Source: Sergeia podlipaevii (lineage: Eukaryota; Euglenozoa; Kinetoplastea; Trypanosomatida; Trypanosomatidae). Taken from it: DNA of 64,000 bases. Each line of letters opens with the position of its first letter. The stretch's first letter is position 1. Positions 19,874 through 28,403 of this stretch are shown here, in pieces. The stretch covers positions 1 to 64,000 of the forward strand of contig JASANZ010002225.1 in assembly GCA_030849805.1 (NCBI GenBank). The letters are read 5' to 3'. A program made the position numbers and the translations under genes. Below the pieces are notes generated by a model. The model was not told the DNA's origin, searched no databases, and saw nothing but the letters and a program-made list of their open reading frames with translations.

Positions 19874-20266
19874 ATGGCCGCTTCTCGAGTTCTCTGTGCC
19901 TTTCTGGCTGTTCTCCTTCTCCTTGGCGCCGCAAACGCTCAGGTTGTAGAGCTCAACCCGGATAACTACAAGAGCGTGGTGGAGGATCCCACCAAGGACG
20001 TGTTTGTTATGTTCTATGCTCCCTGGTGCGGCCACTGCAACAACATGAAGCCCGATTGGGAGCTGCTCGCCGCTGACTACCCTCCCACTGGCGACGTGGT
20101 CATTGCCAAGGTGGACGCCACCCTGCACCGCAGCATTGGCCGAGCCAACGGCGTGCAGGGCTTCCCTACTCTCAAGATCTTTACCAAGACGAACAAGGCT
20201 GGCGAGGAGTACGAGGGTCCTCGCACCAAGGATGCCTGGAAGAACTACATCAAATCCTTCAGGTAG
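19874..20266 (+). CDS. Single-domain protein disulfide isomerase / ER thioredoxin
   Basis: 130 residues from the ATG at 19874. This start gives a textbook signal peptide (about 1-22, ending near ANAQ) and follows a good splice acceptor at 19810; the longer in-frame extension is T-run-derived and rejected. The mature part is one thioredoxin fold with 'MFYAPWCGHC', active-site Cys52 and Cys55, the buried charged helix and the cis-proline motif GFPT. WCGHC is the oxidising PDI-type active site, so the protein probably forms or shuffles disulfides in the ER lumen. There is no KDEL-type retention signal at the C-terminus (ends KSFR). Small one-domain PDIs are known in trypanosomatids. Codon use is strongly biased to C-ending codons, suggesting high expression. 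Confidence 0.92.
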   Translation: MAASRVLCAFLAVLLLLGAANAQVVELNPDNYKSVVEDPTKDVFVMFYAPWCGHCNNMKPDWELLAADYPPTGDVVIAKVDATLHRSIGRANGVQGFPTLKIFTKTNKAGEEYEGPRTKDAWKNYIKSFR

Positions 20267-21448
20267 TAAGCATATATGTACGTTTGCAAGTTCATACATA
20301 TGTATTTGTGAGGTTCGTTACTTCTTGTTTTGCTTGACGTATTCCTTGTCTCCTATGTTATTTTTTTGTCTCATTTTTTTTATGAGTTAGCCCCTTCTGC
20401 ATTTTTTTTTTTTTTGGAGGGAGGAGCGGGGGCTGCTGGGGGAGCTTCACGATGTTGGCAGAAAAAGGAGTCATTTTCTTTTTAGGCGCGTCGGTTTAAA
20501 TTGGGTGATATCTTTCTTCTGGATGTCTCAGCCCCGTTGTAGAGGAAATGGGCTTTTGTACTTACGTTACCCCTTTGTGGACTCCCTTTGTTCAATCGCA
20601 AAAAGAAAAAAAACCATTTTTTTTGTAGATGGTGCCGCTACTACTACTTACATACGCGCAGTAGCTTGGCCGAGGGCGTAGCAGAGAGAAACAAACGAAC
20701 AAAAAAACATGACGAGAAGGAGGGATGCATCAAGGAATCTCAGGAGAGAGGAAAGCAATAAATGAAAAAAGGAGAGGCTTTTTTTTACTTGTATGATGCC
20801 GTAGACGTGCACTCCGCTTGCAGTGGCGTGTGTGTGTGCGTGCATATATATATATATAGCTGTCTATAAGAGTGTAGTGCATCAATCTGCCTTGCTTACC
20901 TTATTTTTTTTTTTTTTGTTCGGTTTGCAGTGTGTTGTGAGAACTATCATACAAGCAGTGTGATATTGTAGCTTCACAACCTCGCATCTGTTGAAAGAGA
21001 GGAAGGGAAAAAGCAGCGAAACTTTTATTTATCTATTATATACAGAAATTTTAAAGAAGAATGTATGAAAATGCAGCCTTGTGGAGCTCATTACCGTGAG
21101 TTGATTAACATGAGCAGACTCACACACAAGATGGAGGGGTGTAATCCTGATACATTATTCTGAAACTTCGCATTTTCTTTTTTTGAAATATCAATTTAGA
21201 AAATGGATCGTTTCATTCTCTTTTCGTATTTTTTTTCTTTTCTTTGTATTTGTTTTGAATCACTTTAAAATAAGTTTTCTCTATCTACCCTTTTGCGTGC
21301 TCTCACAAATCACCAAATTGTGTTATTAAGCGTCTATCAACACACATAACGCTTCCATCGTCTTCGATTGAAAGCAGCGGAAGGAAGAATCGGTATAAAC
21401 TGTGAGTGTTTACAAGAACCCACACAAGCGAACAGAGAGAAAAAAAAA
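20267..21448. other. Long intergenic region, probably the PDI 3' UTR
   Basis: 1.2 kb without a gene. Contains G-rich patches (20417-20441), several T-runs, a TA repeat at about 20843-20858 and a purine-rich stretch near 20990-21060. T-rich sequence at 21215-21250 followed by the AG near 21273 may be the acceptor for the next gene. A long 3' UTR would be expected to carry stability signals, but none can be named. Confidence 0.5.
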
Positions 21449-22351
21449 ATGCCACCAGCCACCGTAGAAGAAGAGCATGCATGGCAGAGCCCATTGCTCA
21501 AGCAGCGTATTGCGGCTGGAGCTGATTTCCAGAACGTGGCTCTCACATTTGCTGCTGGCATGATGCGTTCAGAATCCGCACGTGTGGATGGACAGCTTAC
21601 CGAGGACTTTGGGGCCATCATGCGCGGCAATGCAGTCTATATTCACAACTTTATTTGCTCGGAGAAGGACAACACACTGTACAGTGAGATGAAGAGGGAA
21701 CTGATAGCGTCCACAGGGGCGACAATGGCGGGCAACGGCGGACTTATCGAGTGGAACAAGCACCAGGTGTTCGATAATCCTACTGAAATTAGCAAAACGT
21801 TCAACGATATCATTGACATGCTTGCAGAGTACTTTGACCTGGATGTTTATGCTACACGCCTGAACTATTATAGGGATGGATCCCAGTGGAAGCCGCAGCA
21901 CCACGACAGCCACGCGTACGGTGGACGTGCGGAGCGTGAGGACTTCACAGTCGGCATCACACTTGGCGCCAGTCGCAGTTTGCTGTTTGTGCACGAGGCC
22001 TCGAAGCAAGAGTTTAACTTTCCACAAACCAACGGCGACTGCTTTGCCTTTACAGGTGAAGTCAACCGCACCTTTACGCACGGTGTGCCTCGCGTGAACA
22101 CCCCTATTGGGGATCGCTTCAGCATTATTGCGTGGGGCAGGCGTCGTACATTGAACGAGCGCAACGGCGGGGTGCCGAGCAGTGCGTCTGGCATCTTGAA
22201 GGGAAAGCAGATCGTCACCATCGATGATGCGCTGGCGGCTGCTAAGGACCTCGTCTCTGCTGCCTGCACAGCACCGGGGAGTGGCCCAGTGGCATCCGCT
22301 GGGAATACAAAGGCTGCCCCTAAGTCAAAGAAGAAAAACCGTCTTCAGTAA
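21449..22351 (+). CDS. 2-oxoglutarate/Fe(II) dioxygenase, AlkB-like
   Basis: 300 residues; the start is the first ATG (21449), immediately after an A-run, and an in-frame TTG upstream is discarded. The double-stranded beta-helix core has the iron triad His151-x-Asp153 (in KPQHHDSHA) and His211 (in FTHGVPR). The 2-oxoglutarate-side pattern is R223-F-S-IIAWG-R231. 'LNYYRDGSQWKP' just before the HxD is the AlkB-type N-Y-x-x-G pre-motif. AlkB-family enzymes oxidatively demethylate nucleic acids or proteins. The N-terminal 75 residues and the basic Lys-rich C-terminus (KSKKKNR) are not recognised; the tail may be a nuclear signal. The substrate is unknown and the enzyme looks catalytically intact. 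Confidence 0.85.
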   Translation: MPPATVEEEHAWQSPLLKQRIAAGADFQNVALTFAAGMMRSESARVDGQLTEDFGAIMRGNAVYIHNFICSEKDNTLYSEMKRELIASTGATMAGNGGLIEWNKHQVFDNPTEISKTFNDIIDMLAEYFDLDVYATRLNYYRDGSQWKPQHHDSHAYGGRAEREDFTVGITLGASRSLLFVHEASKQEFNFPQTNGDCFAFTGEVNRTFTHGVPRVNTPIGDRFSIIAWGRRRTLNERNGGVPSSASGILKGKQIVTIDDALAAAKDLVSAACTAPGSGPVASAGNTKAAPKSKKKNRLQ

Positions 22352-22902
22352 ATACAAGAGGAAAAACAATGAGAGCATGAAGACGGCCTTCCTATACTTA
22401 CATAGAAGTGTGAGTTTTCCCTGCTTTGGGTTAACACATACATGCATACATACACGACATATATATACATATTACATGTATAGCATATTTGTTAAATTGA
22501 GGGACAGGGTCTATGATCCACACCCTCAGTGCTCCCGTCTTTGATATATATATATATATATATATAGATATATATATAGATAGATAGATAGATTTACTTT
22601 TACATGGATAGTTCTCTTGTAGCAGAAATCGAAAGATTGCGCGGTCTTTTATTACTGGTCAATATATATACACATCCCTCTCTACAAATACTTTTTCTCT
22701 CGAGTCATATATATAGAGAAATTGACCCGTATAGGTACCATTATGATCTATTCTTGATCACTTTCTAACATTATGTTTCTCTCTCTCTCTCTCATTTTCT
22801 ACTTGATTATCAATGTATTTTTCTTCTATCTACTAGCTACAATACAACCTTTCAGATTCCCCCCCCCCGGTCAAACCCGATCATATACGAGTATTCATCG
22901 CC
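22352..22902. other. Intergenic region with compound TA/GATA microsatellite
   Basis: No gene is seen. Holds the compound repeat at 22544-22593, a CT repeat at 22780-22793 and a C-run at 22859-22868. A pyrimidine-rich stretch followed by AG at 22854-22855 is the best splice acceptor, giving a leader of about 47 bases that includes the C-run. Confidence 0.55.
22544..22593. repeat. Compound (TA)n/(GATA)n microsatellite
   Basis: An uninterrupted TA repeat passes into TATATAGATA and then GATA units, about 50 bases in total. It lies in the spacer between the AlkB-like gene and the aldolase gene, probably in the 3' UTR or the discarded inter-mRNA segment. Confidence 0.9.
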
Positions 22903-23742
22903 ATGACCGACCTCAAGATGACCTCCCGCCCAGGCTACACTGGCCAGCTCAACGGCAAGATCCTTGAGCGCATCCACTTTCTTGCCAGCGAGCTGAACAT
23001 ACCGAACCTGGAGGACAAATTTCCTCACCTGAAGGTCACCGATGGCTCCTGGCGCAGGAAGATCTCTCCTACCGAAAGTGTCGCTGATCACATTGATCAC
23101 ACTCAGCTCAAGGCTGCTGCCACCCGCACTGACATCGAGCAGCTGTGCAAGGAGGCTATTGATAACAAGTTCAAGGCTGTCTGTGTTAACGGCTGCCGCG
23201 TGGCTCTGTGCAAGGAGCTGCTGAAGGGCAGCGGAGTGCTCATTGCCTGCGTGTGCGGCTTTCCTCTTGGTCAGATGACGTCTACCATGAAAGCTGCTGA
23301 GAGCAAGGAAGAGTGTGATCTCGGCGCGGATGAGGTAGACATGGTCATTAACGTTGGCGAGCTCAAGGACAGAAACTACAAGTTCGTGTACGCCGACATT
23401 AAGGCTGTTGTGGATGCCTGCGGATCCTCCAAGATCTCGAAGGTCATCTTTGAGACCTGCCTGCTGACGGATGAGGAGATTATCGACTGCGCCATTATCT
23501 GTGTTGCTGCCGGTGCGAACTTTGTGAAGACCTCGACCGGGTTCAGCACGTCTGGTTCCACCCCGGAGGTGATCGACATCATGTTGGCGGTAGTGGGTAA
23601 CGCTGCTCTTGTGAAGGCTGCCGGTGGCGTGCGTGACTACAATACTGCCCACCAATACGTGCAGGTTGGCGTCGAGCGCATCGGCACCAGCTCTGGCGTT
23701 GCTATTATGAGCGGTAAGCCCGCCTCTGCTGGCTCGTACTAA
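22903..23742 (+). CDS. deoC: Deoxyribose-phosphate aldolase (EC 4.1.2.4)
   Basis: 279 residues. A class I aldolase that splits 2-deoxyribose 5-phosphate into glyceraldehyde 3-phosphate and acetaldehyde, the last step of deoxynucleoside catabolism. The (beta/alpha)8 barrel shows all key sites: DHTQLK near the start of the barrel, Asp146 in VDMVINVG, Schiff-base Lys209 in FVKTSTGF, and the proton-relay Lys238 in VKAAGGVR. An extra 50-60 residues precede the barrel compared with short bacterial enzymes. The C-terminus (GSY) is not a glycosomal PTS1. Codon use is strongly C-ending, like the PDI gene, suggesting abundant protein. The symbol is the bacterial one; DERA is the eukaryotic name. Confidence 0.95.
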   Translation: MTDLKMTSRPGYTGQLNGKILERIHFLASELNIPNLEDKFPHLKVTDGSWRRKISPTESVADHIDHTQLKAAATRTDIEQLCKEAIDNKFKAVCVNGCRVALCKELLKGSGVLIACVCGFPLGQMTSTMKAAESKEECDLGADEVDMVINVGELKDRNYKFVYADIKAVVDACGSSKISKVIFETCLLTDEEIIDCAIICVAAGANFVKTSTGFSTSGSTPEVIDIMLAVVGNAALVKAAGGVRDYNTAHQYVQVGVERIGTSSGVAIMSGKPASAGSY

Positions 23743-24679
23743 GGTTATATATATTACACCTCACACGCCCAAATATATATATATCGTTTATTGAAGTAAA
23801 GAGAATTATGTGTGTCTTCCATGTTCGCTTCTCTTTTCATCCTGTTCATTAAGATGGCGACTACATTTCGTTTCTCGGGTGTTATCAGAAGCAAAAAGAT
23901 ATCTGGGGAAAAAAAAATACATATATTCTCTTTAGTACTTCCCTCAATATTAATACTATTATCATTACTTACCACTAGTTGTGGAACGTAAAGTGTCTCT
24001 GATTGTTTTTAAAAAGAAAACGAATACCGCATGTTTATCATTTATGTTCCACACACATCAAAACAAATGGTTTATATACATAAGAACAAGTAGTGCTGTG
24101 AGGGGAAAGAAAAAAAAAAAATATGCTTCACAAATACGAAGACGTTTACATTTGTGACCACGCTTTCATGAAAAGGAAAGAAGAAAATGAAAGCCACAAA
24201 AGAGACACCCTCCAAAAAGAGAAGAAGAAAGAAAAGAATTGTTCCACATTACTTTCATTATGTTCTATTTTTAAAATGAAAAAAAAAACAGAACAATTTG
24301 TGTTCGTTGATCCAACATCTTTTTTTTTGTTGTTGTTGTTGTTCTTGTGTGTATGCGTGTCGCTCTCTGCGCTTTACCAATGCTTTTACTCACTATTGCC
24401 TTTGATCAACTGCATGTATGTTTCTCTGCGGCAAATATTTTTTTTGTTATCTCTTCCACACTCTCATTGTTTCTCTCTCTCACTCTCTCTTTTTTTTTAT
24501 AGTATTTCAACCTATCATGCCAACAGCATTGCTTGGACACGCAGTGAATAATATATATAACCTGCTGTATTTTGTAGATATCAGCTCTTCATCCACGCAT
24601 TGTTGAAAAGAGAAATAAAAGAGAAGAAAAAGAAAACTTATTTTAAAAAGGGAAACACACATTATTCTTGTGCATAGAG
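23743..24679. other. Intergenic region
   Basis: No gene is supported. The frame 24123-24551 is open with an ATG but encodes a Lys/Glu-rich then Phe/Leu/Ser-rich low-complexity peptide made from A-runs, T-runs and CT repeats, so it is left out. Short TA repeats lie near 23745-23785. T-rich and CT-rich tracts at 24460-24500 are plausible splicing signals for the next gene. Confidence 0.5.
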
Positions 24680-26584
24680 ATGCAACATTCAAAGAACGAC
24701 ATCCCATCGGCGTTTGTGTGGACTGGGGAGGCACCTTTGAAGCTATCGCCGCAGGTCTCTGCAGCGCCAGATCCTATTTTATCTATTGAGCGCACAGAGG
24801 GGAAGTGCTCTCATACCAATGACGACGAGGCTCAGGGGTTGTACGAGGACAGTACTCGTAGCTCCTCTCCTGTCCCGGTCGTTCCACCACGGTCAAGTAG
24901 TAGTTCTACTGATATCTTGGATAGGGAGAGTGTCCAGCATAGTGCGAACAACAACAGTAGTAACCATAGCAGCTTGGAAGACGCTGAGGAAAGATGGAGA
25001 ACTGCTCAGACTCTTTTGCTTCAGTACCGTAGACACTTGGCGCAAGTGATGCGTACGGCGGCAGCGGCGGAGGCGGACAGAGACTTGGTTGATATCAAGT
25101 GCAGACGTGTTGAGGCAGAGCTGGCGCAGATGCGAGTGGCAGCATCGTCCGCTACTTTGGCAGTAACAAATAATGATCTTCAACAATACATCACCCCTGT
25201 TGTGGAAGTCAATGAAGCTCATACACGCAATGATACTGAGTTGATGAAGGAGCTGAGGAAACATATCGCGATGCTTGAGGAGGACTGTGCTTCGAAAGAC
25301 AAACGAATTGCTCATCTACAGGAGCAACTGACTACCACGCGAGCAGCTGCATTGACCGTTCTCGAGAGTACCGATCGACCCTCTACGGGTGAACCCGCAA
25401 TGGCCAGCGAGTCAAAAAAAAATTCGTTGCTTAGTCCACAGTTGAATGACACACAGTACAGTGACGAATGCGATCACAGATGGAGGGAGGCTGTACGTGA
25501 TGGATGGCAATTTGTTTCTGCACTCGTCGCAGTTACAGAGCAGGACAATTTTATGCCTGCTGCTATGCTGGAGGGCCAGAAGCAAGCACTTGTAAACCTT
25601 CAGGCGCGACTGGCATCGATGTCTGAGGCGATTAACATCAGCGCAACAGACGCACTGGAGTGCCTTAGAGATGAACGGAAAGCCATAGCTGGTCTTGTGT
25701 CTTCTGCCGCTGCGTGTCTTGAATCAACTAACGCTCAGTTAGCGATTTATGACGATGAGCTTGCTCGTAGCCGCTCCATGCTTGCCACACGCATGGCGGA
25801 GGTGGAGAAGGACTACGACATCACGGTGGAGGAACTCCATGCCACCATTGCTGAGTTGGAGGAGAAGCTTGCCGGCGTGGTTGGCTCTAACCAGCAACCG
25901 TGGACCGCTGGGGTGCCAAACATGGCCTACTCCGCCTCGACCAGCGGTGCGGGCGCAGGGGCAGGGAGCGGTGGCGCTGCTTCACAAATGATGGTGACCC
26001 CTACCGTTGCAGTGACTGGTGGATCGGCCATGGGTGGAGGACCTGGTGGTGGTACCGCGACTCGCAATTTCATCAATATTGGGTGTCCCTCTTCTTTCAG
26101 ACAGCAACCGAGACGTGTACGTGCCATCCATCAAGCTAGAGGATTGCCGGGTATTGGAGCACCACCCAGCGCTTTCATGACAGCGAGCGGCCCACCTTCT
26201 TCACGACCCGGCGTAGATACTGGTACGCAGACTGCACTATCTTTGGAATTTGTCAAGGCAATGATGGCTTTTGGTTCTGAACGAAGTTCCCAATCCCCAA
26301 CTGTGATGAGCACCTCAGACATGGCGAGGTCGAGCTCCATTTCCTCCCCAAGTGGTCTGCAGCCTGCAGGAGGGACAGCGGGACTTCAACGTGCTCAGCG
26401 CCGAGAGAAGGAGGCGGAGCTGGTGGACCTCCTTGCGACCGAGGTGGAGAACTTGAGCACTGAGCTGGCGACGCAGAATGCGCTGGTTCAAGCGCTCCAG
26501 GTGCAGAGGCGGCGCTTTCTAAGCCAAGTTGACGTGCCGGTTAGTTTTCTTGAGCGGACGGCGCTGCGCTCGCGTGTACTGTAA
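24680..26584 (+). CDS. Coiled-coil protein, unknown function
   Basis: 634 residues from the ATG at 24680 (an in-frame TTG four codons earlier is not used). A Ser-rich N-terminus (1-100) is followed by coiled-coil segments at about 100-235, 255-405 and a short one at 570-615. Between them lies a Gly/Ala/Ser-rich, probably disordered linker (about 415-560) with runs such as AGAGAGSGG. No enzymatic motif is visible. The architecture would fit a cytoskeletal or flagellar structural protein, but nothing specific supports this, so it stays unassigned. Reading-frame quality and codon use are good throughout. Confidence 0.8.
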   Translation: MQHSKNDIPSAFVWTGEAPLKLSPQVSAAPDPILSIERTEGKCSHTNDDEAQGLYEDSTRSSSPVPVVPPRSSSSSTDILDRESVQHSANNNSSNHSSLEDAEERWRTAQTLLLQYRRHLAQVMRTAAAAEADRDLVDIKCRRVEAELAQMRVAASSATLAVTNNDLQQYITPVVEVNEAHTRNDTELMKELRKHIAMLEEDCASKDKRIAHLQEQLTTTRAAALTVLESTDRPSTGEPAMASESKKNSLLSPQLNDTQYSDECDHRWREAVRDGWQFVSALVAVTEQDNFMPAAMLEGQKQALVNLQARLASMSEAINISATDALECLRDERKAIAGLVSSAAACLESTNAQLAIYDDELARSRSMLATRMAEVEKDYDITVEELHATIAELEEKLAGVVGSNQQPWTAGVPNMAYSASTSGAGAGAGSGGAASQMMVTPTVAVTGGSAMGGGPGGGTATRNFINIGCPSSFRQQPRRVRAIHQARGLPGIGAPPSAFMTASGPPSSRPGVDTGTQTALSLEFVKAMMAFGSERSSQSPTVMSTSDMARSSSISSPSGLQPAGGTAGLQRAQRREKEAELVDLLATEVENLSTELATQNALVQALQVQRRRFLSQVDVPVSFLERTALRSRVL

Positions 26585-26842
26585 ACGTTTCTTCTACCTT
26601 TTTTAAAAAAAATTCTTTGCATCTATTGAATTTTTCGTAGCTTAAAAAAAAACATTTTAGAGTCATTTCACTTGAGGTCTCTTCTTGTTTTTTGCCTTAT
26701 TAATGGTGATCGATATAAACTTTCTCTCCATATTTGCTTGCTTTTTCTCTTGTTTGTTTGCTCAGTCAAAGGATTTTTAATCAATAGTACAACTTCCTAT
26801 CAGTACATACGTGCATTCACAAGTATATATTAAGAAGAAGAG

Positions 26843-27589
26843 ATGGGCAATGCGTTTTGTGGCTGCCAGAGCGACTCAGCCACAAAGCAAAAGAAGAACA
26901 GCCAGCAGCAACGTGAGTCTGCTGGAAACGAGGGAGATGGACAAGGACAGATTAGTGGCCACGCGGGAGGGGGCGGCGGTAGCAGTGCAAACATATCATC
27001 CATGAGCCACTACGCCTCTTTGCCTTTTGGCGCTCTGAAGGCCACTGTGCACCATGTGTACGACGGCGACACCCTCACCATCAATCAGCAGAACCGCGCG
27101 AGAGTGCGTCTGCTCGGCGTGGATGCGCCTGAGCTAAAGGAGAGGGAGCCCTACGCAGAGGACTCAGCCAACTACCTGAAGAAGCTCTGTCCACCCAACG
27201 GTACCATCTGGCTAGTACATGATAAGGAGAAGACGGACCGCTATGATCGCCTTCTCGCGTACATTTATGTGGTCTCTGCTGGTGGGAATGGATACACATG
27301 TGTCAACATCGCTATGTTGGAGTCCGGTTTGGGTGGGTTCTACGCTCCTGGTAAGTCGAATCTGGCAATGCGCAGCGAACTCATGAAAGCAGAGGCTTCC
27401 GCCCGCAAGATGAAGCTTCACATTTGGAAAAACGTAAAACTGAATGGCACGGTGTATGTGACTCGAAACGGATCTGCGTTCCACAAGCAAAACTGTGACC
27501 ATGTCGGTAGCGCACGCCTCACGCCGATGACAATTAGCGAAGCCCTTGATAAGGGCCTTAACCCGTGTCGCACCTGCAAGCCGATGTGA
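26843..27589 (+). CDS. N-myristoylated staphylococcal-nuclease-type protein with C-terminal Cys/His tail
   Basis: 248 residues. The N-terminus MGNAFCGC has Gly2 for N-myristoylation and Cys6/Cys8 for palmitoylation, a standard dual-acyl membrane anchor. After a Gln/Gly-rich linker (10-50), a thermonuclease (SNase/TNase) domain spans about 60-195. It contains DGDT at 74-77, RVRLLG with Arg89, VDAPE with Asp94 and Glu97, and DRYDR with Arg136, the equivalents of the calcium-binding Asp residues and catalytic Arg35, Glu43 and Arg87 of staphylococcal nuclease. The last 45 residues form a small module with His-x4-Cys (FHKQNC) and CRTC, similar to putative metal-binding tails on bacterial nucleases. 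The nuclease therefore looks active and membrane-bound, facing the cytosol if acylated. Confidence 0.9.
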   Translation: MGNAFCGCQSDSATKQKKNSQQQRESAGNEGDGQGQISGHAGGGGGSSANISSMSHYASLPFGALKATVHHVYDGDTLTINQQNRARVRLLGVDAPELKEREPYAEDSANYLKKLCPPNGTIWLVHDKEKTDRYDRLLAYIYVVSAGGNGYTCVNIAMLESGLGGFYAPGKSNLAMRSELMKAEASARKMKLHIWKNVKLNGTVYVTRNGSAFHKQNCDHVGSARLTPMTISEALDKGLNPCRTCKPM

Positions 27590-28403
27590 CATAGGTGTCT
27601 GAGTACGTGAAGGATGAGTGAAACATTGAAAATCATGCTCAAAAAGTGAGTATACGTTCTTCACGTGTTTATTTTTTTTCTTTTGCTTTCCAAATGCGAG
27701 TGTGCACTCTATTTGTATGTTTTTCTTGTTTGTGTGCAGCACTGATAATTACTTTACACTTTATTGCTTTTGTGCCGTGGATGAACACCAATATGTATTT
27801 CTTTATATATTTATCGTTTATATTTTCCATTCTCATATATATGTATATTACCAACTTCTGTTTTTCTGATCATTTTCAAACATTTTTTTTTGTTTTGTTA
27901 TTTTTTTGCTGCTGATGTGTGTGTGCGTGTGGGAAGGAAGTGAGACGATAGCGCGTAAGAAGTCTCCGTAAGAGAACTGCCTTTGCTCATATTGATATAT
28001 ACAAACGTTATCTCTTTCTGCTGTGCTACAGTGCAAAAAAAAAATTTACGTACATATGAAGAAGCATGCGATTTTTTATGATTGAATAATAATTATCCTA
28101 CGCGGTGGTGGCGCTGATCGTCAGGTTACCATGGTGATGACCACTTGTGCATTTCTCTAACACTTACCTGCGTGCCAACACATCTCTACTGACGCCTGTA
28201 TGGCTTACTTCTTGTCTCATTTCGTTTCTCTTTTTCTTTTTGCGCTTTTAGGAATTCCACGGCACAGAAAGGAAAGCTATCATAGAGATAAACGTTTACT
28301 CCTGTTTTTTTTTTTGTTTCACAGATTTTCGTTTCTTGTCCTTCATTTATTTTATATAGGAAAAAAATTTCACCTTTATCGACACACACGTGCAGCGAAA
28401 GAA
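27590..28403. other. Intergenic region; splice acceptor for the PIBF1-like gene
   Basis: No gene is seen. T-rich DNA at 27660-27915 is followed by a less AT-rich stretch at 28090-28200. The T-run at 28305-28315 followed by CAG ending at 28324 is a strong acceptor and no ATG lies between it and 28404, so the longer frame beginning at 28200 is not used. Confidence 0.55.
28303..28324 (+). promoter_or_regulatory. Candidate spliced-leader trans-splice acceptor
   Basis: A T-run followed by gtttcacag is a near-ideal polypyrimidine tract plus CAG. It lies 79 bases before the PIBF1-like start, with no ATG between, and so decides that start. This is inference from the known kinetoplastid rule, not from RNA data. 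Confidence 0.6.

Noticed and set aside
22852..23655. 267-codon open frame on the minus strand
   Set aside because: A shadow of the deoxyribose-phosphate aldolase gene, produced by its strong codon bias (C/G in third positions leaves few antisense stops).
24123..24551. 142-codon + strand frame with an ATG
   Set aside because: Encodes Lys/Glu from A-runs then Phe/Leu/Ser from T- and CT-runs; low complexity and spacer-like base composition.
28200..28403. 68-residue N-terminal extension of the PIBF1-like protein
   Set aside because: It has an ATG at 28200, but the T-run plus CAG acceptor at 28303-28324 lies inside it and the encoded residues are Phe/Leu/His-rich translations of the splicing signal.
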